DNA of 64,000 nucleotides from Cordia subcordata (taxonomy: Eukaryota; Streptophyta; Magnoliopsida; Boraginales; Cordiaceae), in the NCBI GenBank assembly GCA_028554755.1, contig JAPTOF010000025.1:2170001-2234000 (forward strand), in the 5' to 3' direction. The translations under genes were made by a program, and so were the position numbers. The number at the start of each line of letters is the position of its first letter. Position 1 is the first letter of the stretch. This document shows positions 47,101 through 56,985 of the stretch, piece by piece. The notes below the pieces were generated by a model. It did not search any database. It was not told where the DNA came from and worked only from the letters and a program-made list of their open reading frames with translations.

Positions 47101-47355
47101 ATGGCGGTGGTTTGCATTCTTTCTTTGTATGTTTTGGTAGTTGCTTTTCTTGTTTTCTTGCTTTTCCTTTATAGTTTGTTTAGTTTTGCTTATCTCGTTT
47201 ATTATTTATATTATCTTGCTTTAGTTTTTGTTTATCTATTTCAGCTTTTGTCTATATTTTTAGTAGACTTTCTAGGATTGTGGTTTATTTGCTGTAGTTT
47301 AATGACTATTGAAGTTTTCAGGGGTTGAAATGGCTAGAGTTAGGACAGTTTTTAC
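47101..47355 (+). other. G3 leader, T-rich; primer site deleted
   Basis: T-rich leader as in G1 and G2, with an incidental hydrophobic frame (47065-47328). No primer site can be found. Confidence 0.6.
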
Positions 47356-49027
47356 ATGCTTGGTAGGAGATCCCTTAGAAATCCCCTAGTTCCTCTTAAT
47401 CCCAAACCAGGTAGAATTGCTAGACATTTTACGAATTTAGGAGGTCTTCTTGAAGAGATGGCCGATCCCAATCATCCTCCTAATCTTCCCAATCCCCCGA
47501 TGAATCCCATTCCACCTCATGATCACCATGGGCATTAAGCCCAAGATCATTTTAGACAAGGACCTTGTAGACCAGACCCACCTATAGATGAGCAACCCAC
47601 TCTTAGGCAATTCTTTCTCCCTGAAGCTCTTGAGCCTAATTTGGCTATTCAAATTCCAGGTTTGAGGGAGACGAACTTCGAGATTAAGCCTAATATGTTG
47701 GCTAAGCTTCATTCCTTTATGGGAGAAGCAATGAGAGTCCTTTAGATCATATTACTAATTTTGTTGAGATGAGTTCCGCTCTCCATGTCTATAATATCTC
47801 CCAAGAGGTCATACGTCTAAGATTGTTTCCTTTCTCTCTTAAGGACAAAGTGAGGGCTTGGTTGCATTCCTTACCTAATAGTTGCATTACCATATAGGCT
47901 GAGCTTCAATCTAAGTTCTTTCAAAAATTTTATCCCATGGCCAAGACGGCCGACAGTAGGACTTCCATTATAGCTTTCTCTCAACATGATTTAGAATCCT
48001 TCCATGAGGCTTGGGAGAGGCTCAAGGATCTTCTTAGACAATGTCGACATCACGGGCATAGCAATCATGACCTATTACATTATTTCTTTTGAGGTTTAAA
48101 TGAACAAAATAGGATGATGGTCAATGCCGCCTCCAGTGGTGGCTTCTATTTCTTAAGACCGACTGAGGCATGCGAGAAAATAGAAATGATGGCTGAAAAT
48201 TTTTTTCAAAATTTTGCGATGGAAAGGTCTAGTAGGGGAGTAACAAGAGAAGTGTTAGTGAGGTTGGAGTCTCTTTAGATTTACCCGCTAAGGTTGAGGC
48301 TTTGACGAATAAGCTAGATAAATTCATTTCTTTGTCTCTTTCATCCCAAGGTCATAGGACTAGTTCTATAGGTTCTTCCTCTGCCCCTTTAGTTGTTGAG
48401 GTTTGTGCATTGTGTTCTAAGTCATCTCATAAGACAATAGCTTGCCCTTTAGCATCCCAGTTTCCTGAATTCGTGAAAAAGCAAGTGTGTGCCACACAAG
48501 GTTATTCTCGTGAGTACAATCCATACTCGAACACATACAATCCGGGTTGGAGGGACAACTCAAAAATTTCTTGGAGACAAGGTCAGCATGAGTTTAGTTC
48601 ACATCCTTAGGTTCCACCTCAGCATCGACCTCGTCCTCAATAGCCCTCATATTTCTATCATGTTAATCTGCCCCGACTCACTAGTGCTCCTCAACCTCAG
48701 GCTTTTCCTGCTCATTTTAGTAGCCAGACTTCTAGCAATGATATGATGAAGTTAATGCAATTTATTAAGAATCAGCAGCAGGCATTAGCTAGTCCACAAC
48801 AGGAGTTAGCTGATAATAGGAAAGAGATGGCTAGCTATAGGCAGTAGATGGCTAGGTTTGAGACATAGTTAGGAAAGATTGCTACACAGTTGAGTGCTAG
48901 AGACCCTGGGAAATTGCCTTCTCAACTGGAGGTGAACCCTAGAGTCTAGTCTTGTTCCTCCACCAATACGACTTATCCCCCTTAGGCCTAGGCTAAGGCC
49001 GTCACCACTCTTAGGAGCTGTAGGGTA
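47356..49027 (+). pseudogene. G3 gag
   Basis: Open for the first 60 codons (MLGRRSLRNPLVPLNPKPGR), then broken; readable core RLFPFSLKDKVRAWLHSLPN and ESFHEAWERLKDLLRQC. The 102-codon frame 48302-48610 is the C-terminal part with an intact knuckle (CALCSKSSHKTIAC, CX2CX4HX4C) followed by NPYSNTYNPGWRDN, a motif characteristic of Athila-group gag. A Gln-rich tail follows (48760-48880). Confidence 0.88.
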
Positions 49028-50164
49028 GTGGATAATAGGGTAGGAGTTGATTTTGTAGTGCTTGCACCTCGTAGTCCTTCGGAGTCTAGAAAGTCACATA
49101 GTAGTCCTATTAAGAGGGATTCTAAAGAAGGTCCTGTTGAGAAGGTTGAGCCCATTAGAGACCATGGAGAGAGTAGTACTTCTCACCCACATTGGGAGGG
49201 AAAGGAGCCCATTAATGATTCCCATATATGTAGAGGTGTTGAGCCTAGAGTTCCCTTTCCATCCGCCTTAGAGAGGCCTACACCTAGTGAGGATTCTAGG
49301 TTTTTTAAGGTTTTAGAGCATCTGAAGGACTTTAAGGTCAATCTTCCTTTGATAGATGCGATCCTTTCCATCCCCTCTTATTCTGCGTTCTTTAAGGATC
49401 TTTGTACAAGTAAGCATAGGTCATCGAACATTCCTAAGAAGGTGAGTAGTATTTGTACTTCAGGCCTCCCGCCCAAGATGAGTGATCCCGAAGCCTTCAC
49501 TATTCCTTGTAGGATCCGTGAGACCCAAATTGATCACGGCTTGTTGGATTTAAGGTCTAGTGTGAATCTCATTCCCTACTATGTCTATTAGCGGTTAGGT
49601 CAAGGTGAGTTGTCCCCTACACATGTCACTCTTCAGCTAGTTGATAATTCCGAGCATAGACCTAGAGGTGTGATGGAGGATGTTATGGTCCACGTAGATA
49701 AGTTCATGTACCCGGTTGACTTCATAGTGTTAGATATGGATTCGGGACATGACTCTAGACATCCTACACTCGTCCTTCTAGGACGCCCCGTTTCTGCCAC
49801 CACAGATGCCATTATTCATTATAGATCAGGGTTATTAGAGATGAAATTTAGGAATTTGAGGTCCACTATGAAGGTTGCTGAGGTGGTGAATAGGGCTAGT
49901 ATAGGAGAAGAAGATGGAGAAGAGTGCTTTAGGGTTGATGTGATTGATTCTTGTGTTGAGGATTTTGTAGAGAAAACTATGACCGATAGAGGAGATTTGA
50001 GAAAATTTGAGGAATTGTTGTCGAGCTTTAATTTAGACATCTTAAAGCGAAAATGTGTAGCTTCTACTTCTTTGATTGAGAGCCATTTGATTGATAAGTC
50101 ACTTAAGATTAATCCTTCTAGTATCATTTCTAGTGATGTCCCTGTTGATGATGTTGAGGTTTAA
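49028..50164 (+). pseudogene. G3 protease region and linker
   Basis: 49028-49591 (187 codons) carries the linker and LPPKMSDPEAFTIPC. The active site reads LDLRSSVNLIP: Asp kept, the Gly of DLGS changed to Arg. A stop replaces Gln at 49590. 49610-50164 (184 codons) carries TLQLVDNSEHRPRG, FIVLDMDSGHDSR, LLGRPVSAT and the acidic linker to DDVEV. It would process the polyprotein if intact. Confidence 0.87.
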
Positions 50165-51358
50165 TCATCCTTGGTTAAGCATAGACCTTCTTTAAATCTC
50201 AAACCCCTTCCCAATCATTTGAAGTCTGCATTCCTAGGCCCTAGTGAGACCTTTCTAGTCATCATAGCTTCCAATCTTTCTAGTGAGCATGAGGAACGTC
50301 TCTTAGAGGTTCTTAGGAAACATAGGAAGGCTATAGGATGAAATATTGATGATTTGAAAGGTATTGACCCTTCGGTTTGTATGCATCATATTCACGTTGA
50401 AGATGGAGCCGTTCCTTCTTAGGAGATGCAAAGGAGGCTAAACCCACACATGAGCGAAGTAGTTCAAAAAGAGATCATTAAGCTTTTAGATTGAGGCATT
50501 ATTTATCCAATCTCTGATAGTAAGTGGGTTAACCTGGTTCAAGTTGTCCCTAAGAAGTCCGGGATCACAGTTGTGGAAAATGAGAAAGAAGAGCTTATCC
50601 CTACACATACTCCTACAGGATGAAGAGTTTGTATTGATCATAGGAAGCTCAACTCCAAAACTAGGAACGATCATTTCCCATTGCCTTTTCTAGATTAGAT
50701 TTTAGATAGAATGGTTGGGCATAGATACTATTGTTTTCTAGATGGCTATTAGGGTTATAATCAGATCCTAGTATTTCCCAAGGAATAGGAGAAGACCACC
50801 TTTACTTGTCCTTATGGCACTTTTGCCTATAGGAGAATGCCTTTCGGTCTTTGTAATGCCCCAATGACTTTCCAGAGATGTATGATGGCCATTTTTAGTG
50901 ACATGATTAAGAGGCATTTAGAGATACTCATGGTTGATTTCTCAGTCTTGGGTGATAGTTTTGAAGAGTGCTTGAGTCACCTCTCTTTAGTCTTAGACCG
51001 ATGTATGGAGAAGAATTTAGTGTTAAGTTGGGAGAAATCCCACTACATGGTGCAAAGAGGGATAATGTTTGGTCATGTTGTCTCATCTAGTAGAATTCAA
51101 GTTAACCCAGCTAAAGTAGAATTAATTGAAAAGTTACCTATCTCTAAGTGTGTCAAGGATGTTAGATCTTTTCTAAGACATGCTGGATTCAACCATAGAT
51201 TCATTAAGGATTTTAGTCACATTGCACATCCCTTGTAAAGTAGAATTAATTGAAAAATTACCTGTCCCTAGTATGTCAAGGATGCTAGATCTTTTCTAAG
51301 ACATGCAGGATTCTACCATAGATTCATTAAGGATTTTAGTCACATTGCACGTCTCTTG
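50165..51358 (+). pseudogene. G3 reverse transcriptase, active-site Asp lost
   Basis: Reading through stops recovers the fingers (RVCIDHRKLNSKTRNDHFPL) and palm. The open piece 50837-51238 contains MPFGLCNAPMTFQRCMMAIF and the active-site segment EILMVDFSVLG, where related copies have FMDDF: the first Asp is Val. Several upstream stops lie at Trp (TGG to TGA near 50341 and 50620) and Gln codons. A 124-base tandem duplication (51112-51235, 51236-51358) repeats the thumb segment and shifts the frame. Confidence 0.88.
51112..51358 (+). repeat. Tandem duplication of about 124 bases in G3 RT
   Basis: 51112-51235 and 51236-51358 share TAAAGTAGAATTAATTGAAA through CATTAAGGATTTTAGTCACA, with a handful of substitutions and one missing base in copy 2. 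G1 has a single copy. Confidence 0.9.
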
Positions 51359-51890
51359 TCTAGGCTCCTAGCACAAGATGTCCCTTTTGACTTTGATGAT
51401 GAGTGTGTTAGGGCTTTCAATAGGCTTAAATCCTTATTGTCTACATCCCCGATTATCAAGCCACCTAACTACAGTCTTCTATTTGAGGTTATGTGTGATG
51501 CATCTAATTATGCGATAAGAGTTGTTTAAGGTCAAAGGAAGGATAAGTTGCCCCATGTTATGTACTATGCTAGCAACAAAGCCCAAAAGAACTATACCAC
51601 TATGGAAAAAGAGCTTCTAGCAATAGTCTCTCCCTTGACAAGTTTAGGTTATACATCCTAGGATCCAAAGTGATTGTCTACACTGATCATGCGGCATTAA
51701 AATATTTGTTGCCTAAGAAAGAGTCTAAGCCACGCTTGATTAGGTGGCTGCTCCTCCATCAAGAGTTTGACATCGAAATCTGGGATAAGAAGGGTAGAGA
51801 AAATTTAGTTGCAGATCATCTTTCCCATCTTGTTAGCGAGTCTTCTAGTGATCCATCTCCTTTTCATGATTCATTTCCCAATGAGCAATT
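51359..51890 (+). pseudogene. G3 RNase H
   Basis: Segments [29 protein letters not shown] and, at the start of a long open stretch (51670 on), [18 protein letters not shown] and [16 protein letters not shown]. The Asp-Glu-Asp landmarks of Ty3/gypsy RNase H are visible, but a stop and a shift lie between 51500 and 51670. Confidence 0.85.
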
Positions 51891-53170
51891 GTTTGCCGTC
51901 TCTCATCACACACCTAGGTTTGCTCACATGGCTAACTATCTTGCCACAGGGCGTTTTCCTTCCTATTGGGAGAAGAGAGAAAAAGATAGGTTTCTAGCAC
52001 AAGTTAGTCATTTCTTTTGGGAGGATCCCTATCTTTTTAAAGTGTGTGCAAATCAAATGATTCGTCGGTGTGTGCCCGAGGATGAGTTTAAGAGCATTTT
52101 GAGCATGTGTCATGATGAGAAGTGTGGGGGTCATTTCAATGGGAAGAAGACCGCCACGATGGTCTTGCAATGCAAATTATTTTGGCCTACTCTCTTTAGG
52201 GATGCCCAAGAGTATAGTAAAAAGTGTTTTAGATGTCAACAATCCAGGTCCATCGCTAAGAGAAACATGATGCCGCCTTTATCCTCTATTCTTCCATGTA
52301 AGTTGTTTGATGTTTGGGAGGTAGATTTCATGAGTCCATTTTCACCTTTCATTAGGTACCAATACATTTTAGTGACTGTTGATTATGTGTCCAAATGGGT
52401 TGAAGCAATTCTCACATGCACTAATGACCATAGGGTAGTGGTTAAATTCATTAATGAGAACATTTTCTCTATATTTTGCGTCCCTAGGGTCTTGATTAGT
52501 GATAGGGGTTTGCATTTTCACCATAGGACTTTAGAGGCCTTATTGAGAAGATATTTGGTCACCCATAAGGTAGTTACCCCTTATCACCCGTAAACTAGTG
52601 GACAAGTTGAGGTGTCCAATAGGGAGATCAAGCACATTTTAGAGAAAACGGTTAGGTCCGATAGGACAGATTGGTCTATTAGACTAAATAATGCTTTGTG
52701 GGCCTATCGTACCACATTTAAGACTCCTATTGGTATCTCTTCGTATAGATTGGTTTATGGGAAAGCTTGTCACTTGCCAATAGAGCTAGACCATAGGGCT
52801 TATCGGGCAATCAAGGCCCTAAATTTTGATTTTGCAAAGAGCAGGTGAGAAAATGAAGCCAGACCTAGCGGAATTGGTAGAGCTTAGATTTGAGGCATAT
52901 GAGAATGCTAACCTTTATAAGGATATGATGAAGAGAATTCATGATAAACACATTATTAAGAAATCATTCTCTCCCTTCGATAAAGTTTGGTTGTTTAACT
53001 CACGATTGAAACTCTTTCTAGGTAAGCTTTAGACAAGATGGGATGGTCCATATGAGGTGTTGGTTGCCTAGCCTTCTAGAGCAGTCAAGATCAAAGACTT
53101 GAAGGATGGCTAAGAGTTGATTGTGAATGGGTAATACCTAAAGCACGCATATAATCGGACCCCCATCTAT
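51891..53170 (+). pseudogene. G3 integrase, catalytic residues intact but interrupted
   Basis: Within the 307-codon open stretch 51670-52593 the zinc-binding motif is complete ([10 protein letters not shown] ... CFRCQQ). The catalytic Asp residues are at 52324-52326 (WEVDFM) and 52501-52503 (SDRG). A Gln codon of the HPQTSGQ motif is TAA at 52591-52593. The catalytic Glu follows at 52609-52611 in the next open piece (52612-52848 and its lead). The C-terminal piece is 52826-53032, then TRWDGPYEVLVA with stops. It is the best preserved gypsy integrase here, but not continuous. Confidence 0.9.
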
Positions 53171-53957
53171 GGAAGTTGAAGATGAGTTGGTGTTTGCCCG
53201 GCTGACGGCATAGTGGTTAGTGCTACTAGGAGGCAACCTAGGTTCAATTTTTTCAATTTTGCATTTGTTTCACTTTCTTTCCTTTTTATCTTCTTTCTTT
53301 TTCTTTCACCCATATCAAAGTGTTTAATTCTGATCCTTTGTCCCATAAGATACATCATTGCTTATTATTGCACATGCCAATGCAAGCATGCATAGGCAAT
53401 ACTACTAATCTTGTTTTCTTTGTGAGTGTTTGTGAATTGTAAGTCATAAGTTTAGTAGTATGGTGATTTATCATTGGCATGGAAAGCTTTGAAGAAGATG
53501 CAAGGTTGTATCTATCCTTTCTCCACCTGTTTCCCTTGTTTTTACATAACCTTATTCACATATCTACATAGAAGGTAGCTTGTGCCAAATTGACATTGTG
53601 TCACTTATGCGCTTATTCACAAAAACTTTTTGGTGCCTTTGGCTTTTTCTCTTTTTCACTTTTTCTTTCTTTTGATATTTTTGCACTTTTTTGCCTTTTT
53701 CAGAAATTTTTTGAATTTTTCATGGTTTGCATTGCATTTACACAAAAACAAAGGAAAAGAAAGGCTTAGGCACACAAAAAAAACCAATCAAGGAAGGGCC
53801 ACTCATATCAACAACCCTTTTTCAACACTCTTTCCTACCACGCTATAAGGTGGCTAGAAGGGTCATTCTTAAATGTCCTTACTCCCCACAACTTCAACAG
53901 CATCCCCTCAAAGACCCGATTTTCATTGCACTCTATTCATTCCCACAATGGAACTCA
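53171..53957 (+). other. G3 3' non-coding region, truncated
   Basis: Begins with the post-integrase segment ending AGGAGGCAACCTAGGTTC (about 53229-53246), matched by the minus strand of 17740-17770. T-rich and A-rich runs follow at 53640-53760. Similarity to G1 stops at about 53957. No env-like gene. Confidence 0.65.
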
Positions 53958-55022
53958 TATCCTAGGCTAGTTACTAGTTATGCACCATCAATCGTATCAC
54001 AATAGTAGATGTTAACTTTAACCGCAAAGCAAACACATCTAGGGCATGGCATTTGAGAATACTCTAGAATATTCTACTACTAAACCCATAAACATGCTGA
54101 GATTACTCCAATTTAAGCAATTGCACCCGGCATGTAAGTAATAAAAGCTATTTATGTTGTTAAGTATGCAAACACACACATAGACATGTGTATAAACATA
54201 CTCACTTCATGTAATCACCACACAAACTCATAGATAGGTTAGCATAATGATGTAGAGATGGTTAATAGCACAATAGACTTTATTATATATAAATATATGC
54301 AACTTCATTAAGGCTTTTCAACAAATACATAGACATGTATGTAAGATAGCCGTTGAAAACCTAAGCATAAAGTATATATACATAAATCCATCAAGTTGCC
54401 ATTTATAAAAAGTAATAATTAATCCATAAGTACGAGATATAATCACCGTGCATAGCTCCAATCGGACATAATTAGACTTACGATAAAAGAGAGATACCAT
54501 TGTATCTATAGCTAAGCTTTATAATCCATGAGCTATGCCCCAAATCCTAGTTTTTGATCCACTTGGATCCTTGATTCCAAGTCCTAATGTGTTTTGAAGT
54601 GAGTGTGTGAGGTGATTTTTGATTGATTTTGGGTTTAGGGAAATGGGTGTTTGATTTGGTTAGTGTTGTTCTCCCTCAAAAGTGGCTGAAAAGTGGCTTA
54701 AACAGATCTGTCAATGCATCTAGCCGAGGGCCCAGCTGGTCGACCGGCTTTGGGGCTAAGTCATCCCACCAAAATTGGCCCAAATTTTGATCTGGCGGGT
54801 CGACCTTCATAGAAGCTTAACTAGTCTTCATAATAAAATGTTCATATCTTGCTCGTTTTGGCTCCAATTTGTGCACCATTTTTTCGATGGCTTCATGTCA
54901 CCGTGGGGGATCTCTAAAGCCATCTTTTTTACCCTAAAACATGTCCAAAATTTTTCTATGTCCTTTTTGGTTGCAAGCACCGAATTTAGCTCCCGTTGCG
55001 TTTAATTTCAACTCCGTCACTC
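53958..55022 (-). repeat. Fragment of type-B Athila-like LTR
   Basis: Collinear with 21789-22810 of the solo LTR at 21064-23126, including the cluster at 54733-54748 (CAGCTGGTCGACCGGC). Both LTR ends are missing: it begins after the U5 tail and ends within U3 at about 55010-55022. Confidence 0.82.
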
Positions 55023-56535
55023 TTGGTGATGGCAACGGGACGGGTACCCTTTGGTGTACGTCTTTGAGTGCAAGCTCTAAGACCCATTAGCTCACGGATC
55101 AACGCAATGTAGTGTGTGCCAGAACGGGTGTCGAACCACAAGGAGGCTATGTTGTGAGATGGATTCTACGTGTGTGTTCTAGAATGTGCCTAAACATAAG
55201 AAATCTAAACTATCTAGTTTTGGGGTTTTGGATTCTTTTAACAGTCAGGAGCTCTAACTAAAACGAATTAAACTAAACTATGGAATTGGGAAAAGTTGGG
55301 GACAAGCTAATCTAGAGGAACTAACAAATGGAAAGGTGTTAGGGTGACTTCAACTTATGAATAGGTGATTCTATACTCAATTGCAACGGGATTAAAGAAT
55401 GATGGCTTACTTTAGTGATTGCTCTTAACTAGTTTGCTAAATTAGTGTTTTAATTTCCCTTTAGGACTCGATGCGAGTCCGTCCCTAGGCGGCGTCTCCT
55501 ACCGCCATGGCGTGGTCCTTATGACCTACGGCCTTAAGAATGACTAACTAGCTTCCTAGGTGACTTAGAATGAACCTTCCCTAGTACCTAAATTATTGGC
55601 TGGATTTAAAGCCAAGACCTAGTGTCGCTAAGGTAGACTAATCCAATCCTGAAGCCTATTGGCTGGATTTAAAGCCAAATGAGACTCATCCTAGGCTAGC
55701 CTTAAATTATGCTTTGTCATTCTAAGGTAACAATAGCGGAATTTAACCTATTAACACATTCATACATGTTCTAAGCCAAGGTGTTCACAAATAAAGGCAC
55801 CTATTCGACTACCAAACATCGTCATGCTCGGATTATACCATTAGAAGCAATTAACAACCAACATGTATGCGTGATTGAAGTCATATTCACTACTAGGAAT
55901 GCAAATATACACATAGACATGAATATAAGCATTACCCACTTCCTAGTATCCACATATAAACACATAGACATGATTATAGCATGGATTAGATGTGTTTAGT
56001 AATAAATAGACTTCAATTTATACACATGTTACTCATTTAGGCATTTAATCAAACACTTAGACATGAATGAGAAAATAACCATTTGAACAAGAAAATCAAA
56101 CATGTATATATATATTCAGCCATTTAATCCCATATCATAAGAGTATATAGCTAACCCATTACATAAGTTAAATCACCCTACACAAATCTACTCAATTATA
56201 ATAAGAAATAGAATGAAAGAGAGTTTATGAAGCTTCCCTTTCATCCTAGCTAATCTTATACAAAGTTCTTGAGCAAACTTGAATCCAAATGTTGAAACCC
56301 TCTAAATTCTCTTGCTCCAAAGTGATGAAATGTGTGAGAGAGTGTGTGTGTTGTAGGTGAAGACTAGGGTTAAGTGTGTGTGTTGTAGGTGAAGACTAGG
56401 GTTAAGTGTGTGTGTGTGATGGGCGTAAAGATCCTCTCTCAGAAAATTGTCAAAAAGCTCTCCTCCTTTTTAAGTCTAAAAATCAGGCTTTTTATCAGCT
56501 CTTTATTCTCTGCTGGTCAACCTAAAGTGAAGTAT
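55023..56535 (-). repeat. Fragment of type-A Athila-like LTR with possible primer-site remnant
   Basis: Collinear with the G2/G3 LTR read on the minus strand, from the U5 end (near 55060) to just past the TATA region (about 56480), then truncated. Two exact hairpin copies: 55596-55615 and 55659-55678. GGACTCGATGCGAGTCC at 55464-55480 is a second hairpin. A 32-base tandem duplication is at 56342-56373 and 56374-56405. The bases GGCAACGG at about 55031-55038 match the core of the tRNA-Asp primer site in the right place. Confidence 0.8.
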
Positions 56536-56967
56536 GTTGAATAAGTGTCAAGTGACATAATGTCAAATTGACACAAGTATCACTTTTGTTCTTTCGTGTG
56601 TTGTGAATATAGCTCTTACGTCAATGTGAGCCACTGTGATGTATCTTCTCTTCCTTGTATCTTTGGGGCTAAGTGCATATTGGGAGGCCATGTTAGTTGA
56701 TAGAGCACGAAGTATCAACATCTCGAGTGCGTGAGTTGGAATCCTAAGTTTGTGGTGGTTCTAGGTACTTGGTGACATTCCCAAGAGGTGTGAGACCCCG
56801 TGTGATTGAAGGAAGGATCCGAAAAAGACTAGGGAATCCCTTATATGAAAGGAATGACCCCCTCTACCCCTTGGATGCAAAAAGATAGGAAATCAATACA
56901 ATTGGCAACCCTTTGAAAAGCATGAGGATAGACTTCATTTACGCTTGCTTGAGGACAAGCAAGGGGA
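56536..56967 (+). other. Gypsy 3' non-coding region of the LTR-C element
   Basis: No gene. It ends with GCTTGAGGACAAGCAAGG, the standard lead-in to an Athila/Tat polypurine tract. Its upstream coding region is not attached. Confidence 0.6.
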
Positions 56968-56985
56968 AGGTTTGGGGGTGTTGAT
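56968..56985 (+). other. Polypurine tract of the LTR-C element
   Basis: GGAAGGTTTGGGGGTGT, directly before the LTR start TGATGTGTGCC. Same form as G1 at 16406-16423. Confidence 0.88.

Larger units (their letters stand above)
45230..53957 (+). mobile_element. G3: Athila-like element with full pol, 3' end lost
   Basis: LTR 45230-47100, leader, gag 47356-48900, protease 49028 on, RT, RNase H and integrase to about 53170, 3' non-coding region to 53957. The LTR terminus and primer site are deleted: after CACTCAAAAG (47100) the sequence resumes at ATGGCGGTGG, whereas G2 has about 35-40 additional bases there. At 53957 homology to the G1 3' region breaks and a minus-strand LTR fragment begins, so the polypurine tract and 3' LTR are not attached. 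Confidence 0.87.
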
